Below are positions 1 through 7,872 of a DNA stretch of 32,338 nucleotides, in pieces. Below the pieces are notes generated by a model. That model saw nothing but the letters and a program-made list of their open reading frames with translations, was not told the origin of the DNA and did not search any database. Origin of the DNA: Sphaerotilus sp. (GTDB taxonomy: Bacteria > Pseudomonadota > Gammaproteobacteria > Burkholderiales > Burkholderiaceae_C); NCBI GenBank assembly GCA_013299055.1, contig JAAFKB010000044.1, positions 1 through 32,338 of the forward strand, in the 5' to 3' direction. The position numbers were made by a program, and so were the translations under genes. The first letter of the stretch is position 1. Each line of letters opens with the position of its first letter.

Positions 1-732
1 CAGCGTGTGGGCGTGGCTGAGCTGTTCGTTCGACAAGCCGGCGGCCATGTTCGTCAGCAGCGACAGCGCCAGCACGCGCATCCCGGCGTGGCGGGCGATG
101 ATCGTCTCGGGCACGGTGCTCATGCCCACCGCGTCGGCGCCGAAGCCTTGCATCATGCGGATCTCGGCCGGCGTCTCGAACTGCGGCCCGAGAAACCAGG
201 CGAACACCCCTTCGTGCAGCGGCGTGCCCAGCGATTGCGCGACGGCCTGGGCGTGCTGGCGCAGCGCGGGGTCGTAGGCATCGACCATGCTGACGAAGCG
301 TTCAGAACCCGCTTCGCCGACCAGCGGCGAACGCTGCGACAGGTTCAGGTGGTCGCTGATCGCCATCAGGCTGCCGGGTGGCATCAAAGGGCGCAGGCTG
401 CCGGCCGCGTTGGTCTGGACCAGCACTTCGCAGCCCAGCGCCCGCAGCGTGCGCAGCGGGGTCTTCATGCCGTCCGCGTCGCCGGTCTCGTAGACATGCT
501 TGCGCCCGCTCATCACCGCGAGCCGGTGCGCGCCGAGCCGGCCGAGCCACAGTGCGCCGTCGTGGCCCGCCACCGTCGAGACGGGGAAGCCGGGCAGCTC
601 GGCGTAGGGGATGCGCTCGGCGTCCTGCAGCCGCGCCGTCAGCCCGCCCCAGCCGGAGCCGAGCACGACGGCGATGCGGGGCGGCTGATCGGCGCAGCGG
701 GTGCGGAGTCGGTCGAGGGCGGTGTCGGTCAT
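1..732 (-). CDS. Purine nucleoside phosphorylase, C-terminal end cut by window
   Basis: The protein phosphorolyses purine nucleosides (inosine, guanosine, possibly xanthosine) to base plus ribose 1-phosphate in the cytoplasm. The reading frame stays open for 244 codons from ATG 732 to the window edge, so only the last few tens of residues should be missing. Visible family signatures are VVLGSGWGG near residue 22 (phosphate loop), GRKHVYETG, FLGPQFETPAEIRM (purine-site Glu), GMSTVPETIIARHAG and, near the cut end, LSLLTNMAAG (the TN Asn recognises the base). These belong to the trimeric PNP family. It starts 7 bp after the cytidine deaminase stop, so it is the last visible gene of the leftward transporter-salvage operon. 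Base specificity cannot be judged from this. Confidence 0.93.
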   Translation of the reverse strand, partial: MTDTALDRLRTRCADQPPRIAVVLGSGWGGLTARLQDAERIPYAELPGFPVSTVAGHDGALWLGRLGAHRLAVMSGRKHVYETGDADGMKTPLRTLRALGCEVLVQTNAAGSLRPLMPPGSLMAISDHLNLSQRSPLVGEAGSERFVSMVDAYDPALRQHAQAVAQSLGTPLHEGVFAWFLGPQFETPAEIRMMQGFGADAVGMSTVPETIIARHAGMRVLALSLLTNMAAGLSNEQLSHAHTL

Positions 733-739
733 GTCGGGG

Positions 740-1186
740 TCACGGATGCGGGGAAAGGTGGTCCGGGCCGAAGCTGTGCGGCAGCAGGTCATCGAGGGTG
801 AACCGGGCCAGCGCCCGTTGCGGATCGGCGATCAGGATCGGCAGGTCCGCCGCGCCGAACTCGCGCAGCTTCTGCCGGCAGCCGCCGCACGGCGTCACCA
901 GCGCGCCGCCCGCATCGCCCAGCACGACCACCGCCCGCAGCCGCCGTCCGCCCGCCAGCACCATCGCCGACAGCGCCCCCGCTTCGGCGCAGACGCCTTG
1001 TGGATAAGCGGCGTTCTCCACGTTGCAGCCCGCGTGCAGCCGGCCGTGTTCATCCAGCACCGCCACGCCGACCAGGAAGCGCGAGTAGGGCGCGTGGGCT
1101 TGCAGCCGCGCAGCGCGGGCGGCGTCCATCAGCGCGTTCCACGGGAAGTCGTTCAGTTCCAGCAGGTTCAACTTGTTCGGCGCCAT
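740..1186 (-). CDS. cdd: Cytidine deaminase
   Basis: Converts cytidine and deoxycytidine to uridine and deoxyuridine. The protein is 148 residues, the normal size of the homotetrameric short CDA class. Zinc and catalytic residues are visible: CNVENAAYPQGVCAEAG carries Cys66 and the proton-shuttle Glu68, and TPCGGCRQ carries Cys100 and Cys103. The zinc ligands are therefore all Cys, as in the tetrameric enzymes. The start MAPNKLN at 1186 lies 2 bp after the permease stop codon (1189-1191). The open frame runs much further upstream, but that part is antisense-like shadow over the permease gene. Its place in the transporter operon means imported cytidine can be deaminated at once. Confidence 0.95.
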   Translation of the reverse strand: MAPNKLNLLELNDFPWNALMDAARAARLQAHAPYSRFLVGVAVLDEHGRLHAGCNVENAAYPQGVCAEAGALSAMVLAGGRRLRAVVVLGDAGGALVTPCGGCRQKLREFGAADLPILIADPQRALARFTLDDLLPHSFGPDHLSPHP

Positions 1187-1188
1187 GC

Positions 1189-2118
1189 TCAACGCTCCTT
1201 CAGATACGCCCGCCCCAACGCCTGCGGCGCCACCGACTTGCCAATGAACCCCGCCAGCAGCACAACGGTCAGCAGGTACGGCAGCGCCTGCACCGCCTGC
1301 ACCGGCACCTCGCCGACCATCGGCAGACTCACCCCCTGCAGCCGGATCGCGATCGCGTCCAGCGCCCCGAACAGCAGGCAGGCCCACAGCGCCCGCACCG
1401 GGTGCCACTGGCCGAAGATCATCGCGGCCAGCGCCATGAAACCGCGTCCCGCCGTCATGTTTGGCACGAAGGAGGCGTTCTGCGCCAGCACGAGGTAGGC
1501 GCCGGCCAGCCCGCACAGCATCCCGTTCAGCGTCAGCGCCGCGTAGCGCAGCCGCGTCACCGACACGCCGGCCGCGTCCACCATCGCCGGGTTCTCGCCG
1601 ACCGCCCGCAGGCGCAGGCCGAAGCGCGTGCGGTAGACCATCCACCAGACGGCCGGCACCAGCGCGAGCGCCAGGTACACCAGCGCGTTGTGGCCGAACA
1701 GCGGTGAATCGGCCATCGACGGGAACACCGCCCGGATGCGCACCGCGTCGCTGACGGGCGGCGTCTGTCCACCTTGCTTGAACCACGCGATGCCGAGCAC
1801 GGCGGTCAGCCCGGCGGCGATGATGTTGATCGCCACGCCCGACACCACCTGATCGCCCTGGTGGCTGACACAGGCCAGCCCGTGCAGCCACGACAGCACG
1901 ATCGCCACGCCCATCGCTGCCAACAGCGCCACCGCCGTCGAGCCGCTCCACACGCCGACCGTGCCCGCGGCGAAGGCGGCGAAGAGCATCTTCCCCTCCA
2001 GCCCGATGTCGATCACCCCGGCCCGCTCGGACAGCAACCCGGCCAGCGCACACAGGATCAGCGGCGCCGCAACCCGCAGCGTGGAGGCGACCAGCGCCCC
2101 GATCAGCGCCTCATCCAT
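1189..2118 (-). CDS. Nucleoside-type ABC transporter permease (second subunit)
   Basis: Integral membrane subunit of a BMP-type (NupQ/YufQ-like) nucleoside importer, 309 residues with about eight to ten hydrophobic segments. The N-terminal stretch LLSERAGVIDIGLEGKM is the typical signature of this permease class (SERxGVxNIGLEGxM), and RAVGENPAMVDAAGVSV is the cytoplasmic coupling loop that contacts the ATPase. The start at 2118 overlaps the end of the preceding permease by 8 bp, so the two subunits are probably translationally coupled. It forms a heterodimeric channel with the 2111-3244 product. Confidence 0.93.
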   Translation of the reverse strand: MDEALIGALVASTLRVAAPLILCALAGLLSERAGVIDIGLEGKMLFAAFAAGTVGVWSGSTAVALLAAMGVAIVLSWLHGLACVSHQGDQVVSGVAINIIAAGLTAVLGIAWFKQGGQTPPVSDAVRIRAVFPSMADSPLFGHNALVYLALALVPAVWWMVYRTRFGLRLRAVGENPAMVDAAGVSVTRLRYAALTLNGMLCGLAGAYLVLAQNASFVPNMTAGRGFMALAAMIFGQWHPVRALWACLLFGALDAIAIRLQGVSLPMVGEVPVQAVQALPYLLTVVLLAGFIGKSVAPQALGRAYLKER

Positions 2119-3244
2119 GGGCGGCTCCCTGCTTCTGCACCATCCGGCCGAAGAGCAACCGCGCCACCCGAGGCGCGATCACATACGCCATCGCGCCCGA
2201 GAACAGCACGATGAAGCCCTGCAGCGTCACCACCATCTCGCGGCTGAAGCCCGAGACCTCGAACGCCACCTCGGCCCCGCCCTGGAACAGCGCCCCGAAC
2301 AGCAGGCTCGCCAGCAGGATGCCGACCGGGTGGTTGCGCCCCATCAGCGCGACCGCGATGCCGGTGAAGCCCGCGCCGCCGACGAAGTCGAGCTGCAGCC
2401 GCCCGGCCACGCCCGCGATCTCGTTCATGCCGACCAGTCCGGCCAGCGCGCCCGACAGGCCCATCGCGACCAGCACCTGGTGCTTCGGCTCGATGCCGGC
2501 ATACGCGGCGGCCCCTTCGCTGGAGCCGACCGCCCGCAGCCGATACCCCGCCCGGCTGCGCCACAGGAACAGGTAGACCGCGCCCGCCGCCAGCAGCGCC
2601 AGCACCACGCTCAGGTTCAGCGGCGACGACGGCCACGCGATGCCCAGCGCACCCAGCAGTTCGTGCATGGCCGGCAGCTTGGCCGACGCGGCAAACGACT
2701 GGCTCTCGACCGACATCGACCCCGGCGGCTTGAGCTTGTTCACCAGCAGGTAGACCAGGAGGCTGCTGGCGAGGAAGTTGAACATGATGGTGGTGATGAC
2801 GACGTGGCTGCCGCGGTACGCCTGCAGGTAGGCCGGCACCGCCGCCCACACCATCCCGAACAGCGCCCCGCCCACCAGCATCAGCGGCAGCACGACCACC
2901 GCCGGCAGGTGCGGCCCGAGCCACAGCGCCACCAGCCCGGTGCCCAGCCCGCCGAGGATGGCCTGCCCCTCGCCGCCGATGTTGAACAGCCCGCCGTGGA
3001 AGGCGACCGCGACCGCCAGCCCGGTGAAGGTGAAGGTCGTCGCGTAATACAGCGTGTAGCTCAGCCCGCGCGGCGTGCCAAACGCGCCGCGGATCAGCAC
3101 CGACAGCACCTCCCACGGACTCTGCCCGACCAGCGCCACCACCACGCCCGCTGCGATCAGGGCGACCAGCAGGTTGATCGCCGGCATCAGCGCGACATCC
3201 GCCCAGCGCGGCAACGGTGCATTGGCACTTCGACTCGCGCTCAT
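2111..3244 (-). CDS. Nucleoside-type ABC transporter permease (first subunit)
   Basis: Integral membrane partner permease (NupP/YufP-like), 377 residues, with a longer periplasmic section than its partner. The segment FHGGLFNIGGEGQAILGG matches the family motif (GLFNIGxEGQ), and RAVGSSEGAAAYAGIEP is the ATPase-coupling loop. Its ATG overlaps the stop of the ATPase gene in an ATGA arrangement (3241-3244), and its own end overlaps the next permease by 8 bp. Such chained overlaps keep subunit synthesis balanced. The gene order ATPase, long permease, short permease is the usual order for these systems. Confidence 0.93.
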   Translation of the reverse strand: MSASRSANAPLPRWADVALMPAINLLVALIAAGVVVALVGQSPWEVLSVLIRGAFGTPRGLSYTLYYATTFTFTGLAVAVAFHGGLFNIGGEGQAILGGLGTGLVALWLGPHLPAVVVLPLMLVGGALFGMVWAAVPAYLQAYRGSHVVITTIMFNFLASSLLVYLLVNKLKPPGSMSVESQSFAASAKLPAMHELLGALGIAWPSSPLNLSVVLALLAAGAVYLFLWRSRAGYRLRAVGSSEGAAAYAGIEPKHQVLVAMGLSGALAGLVGMNEIAGVAGRLQLDFVGGAGFTGIAVALMGRNHPVGILLASLLFGALFQGGAEVAFEVSGFSREMVVTLQGFIVLFSGAMAYVIAPRVARLLFGRMVQKQGAAHG

Positions 3245-4785
3245 GCCGCCGCTCCTTCGACCATCAGCATCCCCAGCCGTGCCTCGGTGCAGTCGGCGAT
3301 CGGCAGCTCCCCCGTCACCCGCCCCTGGTTCATCACGAGCACCCGGTCGGCCAGCGCCAGGATCTCGTCCAGCTCGCTCGACACCACCAGCACCGCGCAG
3401 CCCGCGTCCCGCATCGCCCGCAGCCGGCCGTGGATGAACTCGATCGCGCCGATGTCCACGCCGCGGGTCGGCTGGCCGACGAGCAGGATCTTCGGTGCCT
3501 GACCGAGTTCGCGGGCCAGCACGAGCTTCTGCTGGTTGCCGCCCGAGAACTTGCCGCTGACCAGTTGCGGGTCACGCGGGCGCACGTCGAACTTGTCCAT
3601 CATCTGCGCGGTGGCGAGCTTCATCGCGGCGCGGCGCATCCAGCCGCCCTGGCTGTAGCCGGGCAAGCCTTCGTAGCCCAGCACGGCGGACTCCCACGCC
3701 TCGAAGCCCATCACCATCGCCCGGGCGTAGCGGTCCTCGGGCACATGGGCGATGCCGAGCGTGCGGGCGGTGCGTGGATCGAGCCATTTGGGTGCGGCAA
3801 ACCGGCGCTCGCCGACCTGCAGCGTGCCGCCATCCGACGCCCGCAGCCCGGACAGCAGCTCCAGCACCTCGCTCTGCCCGTTGCCCGACACGCCGGCCAC
3901 GCCGACGATCTCGCCCGCGTGGAGGTCCAGCGAAAACTCCCGCAGCCGCACCACGCCCAGCTTGTCGCGCAAGCCCAGCCCACGCGCCTGCACCAGCACC
4001 GCGCCACGCTTCACCGCGCTGTCCACCTGCCGCCCCATCGCCACCTTGCGCCCGACCATCGCCTCGGCCAGCGACTCGACGCTCGCGTCGGCGATCTCGC
4101 AGTCGTGCACGACCTGCCCGGCGCGCATCACGGTGACGCGGTCGCACAACCGCATCACTTCCTTGAGCTTGTGCGTGATCAGGATGATCGTCGTGCCCGC
4201 CTCGCGCAGCCGGGCGAGCACCTCGAACAACTGCAGCGTCTCCTGCGGCGTCAGCACGGCGGTCGGCTCGTCGAGGATCAGCACGCGGGCGCCGCGGTAC
4301 AGCGCCTTCAGGATCTCCAGCCGCTGCTGGTCGCCCACCGGCAGGTCGCCGACGAGGGTGTCGAGGTTCACGTTCAGGCCCGTGCGCTGCATCAGCTCAC
4401 GCAGCCGCTCGCGCACCTGGCCTTCCGCCTTGTGCAGCAGCGCGTGCGGCTCGGCGCCGAGCATCACGTTGTCCAGCGCACTGAGCGTGTCCACGAGCAT
4501 GAAGTGCTGGTGGACCATGCCGATGCCGCGGGCGATGGCGTCCTGCGCGTTGCGGATCGTCGCCGGCTCGCCGAAGACCTCGATCGACCCGGCATCGGCG
4601 GTGTAGAAGCCGTAGAGGATCGACATCAGCGTGCTCTTGCCGGCGCCGTTCTCGCCGACTAGGCCGTGGACTGAGCCGGTCTGCACGGTGAGGGCCACAT
4701 CCTGGTTCGCCGCGACCGCCCCGAAGCGTTTGCAGACACCGGCCATGCGCACGGCGATGGCGGCGGATGTGGCGGGGACGGTCAT
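3241..4785 (-). CDS. Nucleoside-type ABC transporter ATP-binding protein, double domain
   Basis: Cytoplasmic ATPase of the importer, 514 residues with two tandem ABC domains as in the RbsA/NupO class. Domain 1 has Walker A GENGAGKST near residue 45, a Q-loop HQHFMLVD and Walker B LILDEPTAVL. Domain 2 has the degenerate nucleotide loop GVSGNGQSE, signature FSGGNQQKLVLAREL and the Walker B-like region LLVGQPTRGVD; the weakened second site is normal in this family. The open frame extends to 5274, but ATG 4785 (MTVPATSAA) was chosen because it forms an ATGA overlap with the binding-protein stop codon and the upstream part is shadow over that gene. A start a few codons further in is possible. Confidence 0.93.
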   Translation of the reverse strand: MTVPATSAAIAVRMAGVCKRFGAVAANQDVALTVQTGSVHGLVGENGAGKSTLMSILYGFYTADAGSIEVFGEPATIRNAQDAIARGIGMVHQHFMLVDTLSALDNVMLGAEPHALLHKAEGQVRERLRELMQRTGLNVNLDTLVGDLPVGDQQRLEILKALYRGARVLILDEPTAVLTPQETLQLFEVLARLREAGTTIILITHKLKEVMRLCDRVTVMRAGQVVHDCEIADASVESLAEAMVGRKVAMGRQVDSAVKRGAVLVQARGLGLRDKLGVVRLREFSLDLHAGEIVGVAGVSGNGQSEVLELLSGLRASDGGTLQVGERRFAAPKWLDPRTARTLGIAHVPEDRYARAMVMGFEAWESAVLGYEGLPGYSQGGWMRRAAMKLATAQMMDKFDVRPRDPQLVSGKFSGGNQQKLVLARELGQAPKILLVGQPTRGVDIGAIEFIHGRLRAMRDAGCAVLVVSSELDEILALADRVLVMNQGRVTGELPIADCTEARLGMLMVEGAAA

Positions 4786-5753
4786 TTGCAGGCGTTGGCC
4801 GCCATGTAATCGACCACCTTGAGCTTGCCGCTGACGATGTCCGCCTTGGCCGCATCGACCTTGGCCTTCATGTCGGCGCTGACCAGCTTGGCGTTGTGCT
4901 CGTCCACCGCGTAGTCCACGCCGCCTTCGGCCAGACCCAGCGACGCGATGCCCGGCGTGTGGTTCTTCGCCACGTTGTAGACGGCGACATCGACGCGCTT
5001 GAGCATCGAGGTCAGCATCGTGCCGGGCTGCAGGTGGTTCTGGTTGCTGTCCACGCCGATCGCCAGCTTGCCCGCGTCCTTGGCCGCCTGGTAGACGCCG
5101 ATGCCGGTGCCGCCCGCCGCCGCGAAGACGACATCCGCGCCCTTGGCGAACTGCGCCTTGGTCAGCTCGCCACCGCGGGCCGGGTCGTTCCAGGCCGCGC
5201 CGGTCGTGCCGGTCATGTTGGCGAAGGTTTCCACCTTCGGATTGGCGAACTTGGCGCCTTGCTCGTAGCCGCACTGGAACTTGCGGATCAGCGGGATGTC
5301 CATGCCGCCGACGAAGCCGACCTTGCCGGTCTTGCTCGCCTGCGCGGCCATCATGCCGACGAGGAAGCTGCCTTCATGCTCCTTGAACACGACCGACTGC
5401 ACGTTGGGCGCGTCCACCACCATGTCGATGATGGCGAACTTGAGCTTCGGGAACTCCTTGGCGACCTTCTCGATGCTGGACGCCTGGCCGAAGCCGATGC
5501 CGATGATCGGGCTGGCGCCCCGTTCGGCCATGCGGCGGATGGCCTGCTCGCGCTGGGTCTCGTTGGCGATCTCGAATTCGAGGTAGGGCTTGCCGGTTTC
5601 CTTCTTCCAGCGTTCCATGCCGCGGTAGGCCGCTTCGTTGAAGGACTTGTCGAACTTGCCACCCATGTCGAAGATGACCGCCGGATCGGCCAGGGCGGGC
5701 AGCGCGGCGGCGAGGGTGACGGACAGGGCGGTCAGGCGCAGGAGGTGCTTCAT
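4782..5753 (-). CDS. BMP-family nucleoside-binding protein (periplasmic)
   Basis: Substrate-binding protein of the importer, 323 residues, PnrA/BmpA/TmpC family. A Sec signal peptide (MKHLLRLTALSVTLAAALPA, then LADPAV) has no lipobox Cys, so the protein should be a soluble periplasmic receptor and not a lipoprotein as in Gram-positive relatives. The mature start AVIFDMGGKFDKSFNEAAYRG is the family hallmark (the DxGxxDKSFN loop binds the nucleoside), followed by GIGFGQ, GFVGGMDIPLIRKFQ and the hinge segment AAGGTGIGVYQAA. It is the first gene of the leftward operon and faces adenosine deaminase across a 118-bp divergent region. The preceding ribosome binding site is weak. Confidence 0.93.
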   Translation of the reverse strand: MKHLLRLTALSVTLAAALPALADPAVIFDMGGKFDKSFNEAAYRGMERWKKETGKPYLEFEIANETQREQAIRRMAERGASPIIGIGFGQASSIEKVAKEFPKLKFAIIDMVVDAPNVQSVVFKEHEGSFLVGMMAAQASKTGKVGFVGGMDIPLIRKFQCGYEQGAKFANPKVETFANMTGTTGAAWNDPARGGELTKAQFAKGADVVFAAAGGTGIGVYQAAKDAGKLAIGVDSNQNHLQPGTMLTSMLKRVDVAVYNVAKNHTPGIASLGLAEGGVDYAVDEHNAKLVSADMKAKVDAAKADIVSGKLKVVDYMAANACK

Positions 5754-5871
5754 CGGGGGTCTCGCTGAGGTGTTGACGGGGGTCGGAGTTCACACCATCC
5801 TAACGGCTGCCCCGCCGTTGCGGCAGCCGACAGATGCTTCACGTTTTCCCTAGACATCAGGGTCCGACGCC
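5754..5871. promoter_or_regulatory. Divergent control region of the nucleoside locus
   Basis: This 118-bp gap must hold the promoters of both the leftward transporter operon and the rightward add-psuK-psuG operon. A TTGACG hexamer at 5773-5778 (plus strand) is a possible -35, but no convincing -10 follows at 16-18 bp. A perfect 8-bp inverted repeat lies near the centre. No regulator gene sits inside the locus, so any control would come from elsewhere. Confidence 0.5.
5804..5829. repeat. GC-rich inverted repeat in divergent region
   Basis: CGGCTGCC (5804-5811) is repeated in inverted form as GGCAGCCG (5822-5829), with 10 bp between the arms. It lies about 50 bp from the binding-protein start and about 43 bp from the add start, so it could be a shared operator or an RNA hairpin in either 5' leader. 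Which one cannot be decided from sequence. Confidence 0.6.
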
Positions 5872-6906
5872 ATGCCAGACAAGCACGACCCATGCCCACC
5901 AGGGCCGACGGACCTCCTCGATGCCTGGTGCACCCGGCCCAAGGTGCTGCTCCACGAACACCTCGACGGCGGTCTGCGGCCTGAGACACTGCTGGCGCTG
6001 TGCCGCGCGCGGGGCCTGACACCACCCGCCGACACCGCGGACGCCTTGGGCCAGTGGTTCACGGCGAACGCGCACGCGGGCAGCCTGGAGCGGTACCTGG
6101 CCGGCTTCGCGTTGACGGTGGGGGCGATGGCGAGTGCGGCGGCGTGTGAGCGCGTGGCCTTCGAGGCGGCGGAGGATGCGCGGCTGGACGGCTGCGTGCT
6201 GGCCGAGTTCCGCATGGCGCCGAGCCTGTTCGCGCCGCTGGGCCTGCGGCCGGACGCGGCGATCGAGGCGCTGCTGGCAGGGCTGGCCCGCAGTGACCTG
6301 CCGTGTGGCCTGATCGTCTGTGCGATGCGGATGGACGATCCGCAGCGCACGGCGGCGGTGGCGCGCATGGCGGGGCGCTATGCCGACCGCGGCGTCATCG
6401 GCTTCGACCTGGCGGGTGCCGAGCGGGGCTTTCCACCGACGCTGCACCGCGAAGCCCTGCACCTGGCGCATGACGCCGGACTCGGCCTGACCTGCCACGC
6501 CGGCGAGGCCGACGACGGGCAGCGTGTCATCGAGGCGATCCGGCTCGGCGCCACCCGCATCGGCCACGGCGTGCGGGTGATGGACAACCCGGTCTGGGTC
6601 GAGCAGGCGCGGGCGGCGGGTGTGCATTTCGAGGTCTGTCCGTCGAGCAATGTCCACACCGGGGCGGCGGCGAGTCTGGCCGCGCACCCGTTTGGCGCGA
6701 TGACCGTGGCGGGGCTGAACCTGTCGTGCTCGACCGACAACCGGCTCATCTCGCGGGTGACGCTCAGTGGCGAGCTGGCCGCGCTGCAAGTCCACCAGGG
6801 CTTGACGGTGGACACGCTGGTGCAGCAGCAGCGGGCGGCGGTGCGGGCGTCCTTCCTGGGGGATGCGGTGAAGGCGGCTGCGCTGGCGCGGATCGACGCG
6901 GCATGA
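5872..6906 (+). CDS. add: Adenosine deaminase
   Basis: Deaminates adenosine and deoxyadenosine to inosine and deoxyinosine, 344 residues. The metal-binding HEHLDGGLRPET holds His28 and His30. CHAGEADDGQRV provides the third His and the catalytic Glu, and GHGVRVMDN, EVCPSSNVHTG and CSTDNRLISRV give the remaining zinc and catalytic Asp region. STDNR in place of STDDP, with the downstream TLSGEL, is typical of the bacterial and actinobacterial-type adenosine deaminases, not of the adenine deaminases. Start ATG 5872 has an AGGG about 9 bp upstream. The stop overlaps the next ATG (ATGA at 6903-6906), so add and psuK are translationally coupled. Inosine produced here is a substrate for the PNP of the opposite operon. 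Confidence 0.93.
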   Translation: MPDKHDPCPPGPTDLLDAWCTRPKVLLHEHLDGGLRPETLLALCRARGLTPPADTADALGQWFTANAHAGSLERYLAGFALTVGAMASAAACERVAFEAAEDARLDGCVLAEFRMAPSLFAPLGLRPDAAIEALLAGLARSDLPCGLIVCAMRMDDPQRTAAVARMAGRYADRGVIGFDLAGAERGFPPTLHREALHLAHDAGLGLTCHAGEADDGQRVIEAIRLGATRIGHGVRVMDNPVWVEQARAAGVHFEVCPSSNVHTGAAASLAAHPFGAMTVAGLNLSCSTDNRLISRVTLSGELAALQVHQGLTVDTLVQQQRAAVRASFLGDAVKAAALARIDAA

Positions 6907-7850
6907 CGGCCGTCGTCTGCCTTGGTGGCGCCAACGTGGACCGCAAGCTGCGCGTGGCGGCGCCCGTGCGGCCGGGCAGCTCCAACCCGGCCACGGCGTG
7001 CGAGACCTTCGGTGGTGTCGCCCGCAATGTCGCGGAAAACCTCGCCCGCTGCGGCGTCCCGGTGCAGCTGCTCGCCGCCGTGGGGCAGGACGCCGCCGGC
7101 CGCGCATTGCTGGACGATGCGGCGCAGGCGGGCATCGACGTGCAGGCCGTGCACGCGATCGGCGGTGCGCTCACCGGCAGCTATACCGCCGTGCTGGACA
7201 GCGATGGCGACCTCTACGTGGCGCTCGCCCACATGGACCTGTGCGAACAGCTCACGCCGGACTGGCTGGCGCAGCACGCGGACGTGTGCCGTGGCGCGGC
7301 GCTGGTGGTGGCCGACCTGAACCTGCCGGCGACGACGCTGGCCGCGCTGGTGACAGCGGCGGCCGAGGAGGGCGCGCCGCCGCTGGTGCTGGTCGCCGTG
7401 TCCGAGGCCAAGATGGCGCGCCTGCCACCGCGGCTGCATGGCGTGCGCTTGCTGGTGCTCAACCGTGGTGAACTCGCGGCCTGGGCGGGCACCGAGGCGC
7501 TGGCACCGGGTGTGGCGCGTCTGCAGGCGGCGGGTGTGCGCGATGTGGTCGTCACGCTGGGCGCGGCGGGCTTGTGCCACACCACGGCGGCGGCGGGCGC
7601 GCTGGTGTTTCTGGCCGCGCCGGTCGTGCCCGCCGAGGCGGTGGTCGATGTGACCGGGGCGGGCGATGCGCTGGCCGCCGGCCTGTGCCACGGCCTCTGG
7701 TCCGGCGCCGTCGCGGACCACGGCTGGTCACCTGCCTGTGCGCGGGCGCTGGCGCGGGCGGCGTGGACAGTCCAATGTGCCGAGACCGTCGCACCGGATG
7801 CCTGGCCGTTCTCTTCGATTTCCGTTTTCCGTTTTCCGCTTTCCGATTGA
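6903..7850 (+). CDS. psuK: PfkB-family kinase, probable pseudouridine kinase
   Basis: Predicted to phosphorylate pseudouridine to pseudouridine 5'-phosphate, 315 residues. It is a ribokinase-fold protein: N-terminal CLGGANVDRKLRV, the substrate loop ETFGGVARNVAENLARCG, and the C-terminal catalytic signature DVTGAGDALAAGL with its Asp base. The open frame reaches back into add, but ATG 6903 in the ATGA overlap is the sensible start. Assignment as PsuK rather than ribokinase or another nucleoside kinase rests on the adjacent psuG and on the GGVARN type of loop. The last residues (FSSISVFRFPLSD) are encoded by a run of 7-bp repeats and look non-conserved. Confidence 0.85.
   Translation: MTAVVCLGGANVDRKLRVAAPVRPGSSNPATACETFGGVARNVAENLARCGVPVQLLAAVGQDAAGRALLDDAAQAGIDVQAVHAIGGALTGSYTAVLDSDGDLYVALAHMDLCEQLTPDWLAQHADVCRGAALVVADLNLPATTLAALVTAAAEEGAPPLVLVAVSEAKMARLPPRLHGVRLLVLNRGELAAWAGTEALAPGVARLQAAGVRDVVVTLGAAGLCHTTAAAGALVFLAAPVVPAEAVVDVTGAGDALAAGLCHGLWSGAVADHGWSPACARALARAAWTVQCAETVAPDAWPFSSISVFRFPLSD
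7819..7846 (+). repeat. Four tandem 7-bp units at the 3' end of psuK
   Basis: Units TTTCCGT, TTTCCGT, TTTCCGC and TTTCCGA follow each other without a gap at 7819-7846, just before the psuK stop at 7848-7850. A change of one unit (7 bp, not a multiple of 3) would shift the reading frame and replace the final PsuK residues. The alternative frames end at about 7860 and 7888. Confidence 0.85.
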
Positions 7851-7872
7851 TGCCCTCTGACAAGGAACCCCG

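Noticed and set aside
4786-5274. N-terminal extension of the nucleoside ATPase frame
   Set aside because: It lies entirely antiphase within the binding-protein gene; the ATGA overlap at 4782-4785 marks the real start.
7819-7846. CRISPR-like array
   Set aside because: The units are 7 bp in direct contact, without spacers, and inside a coding region.
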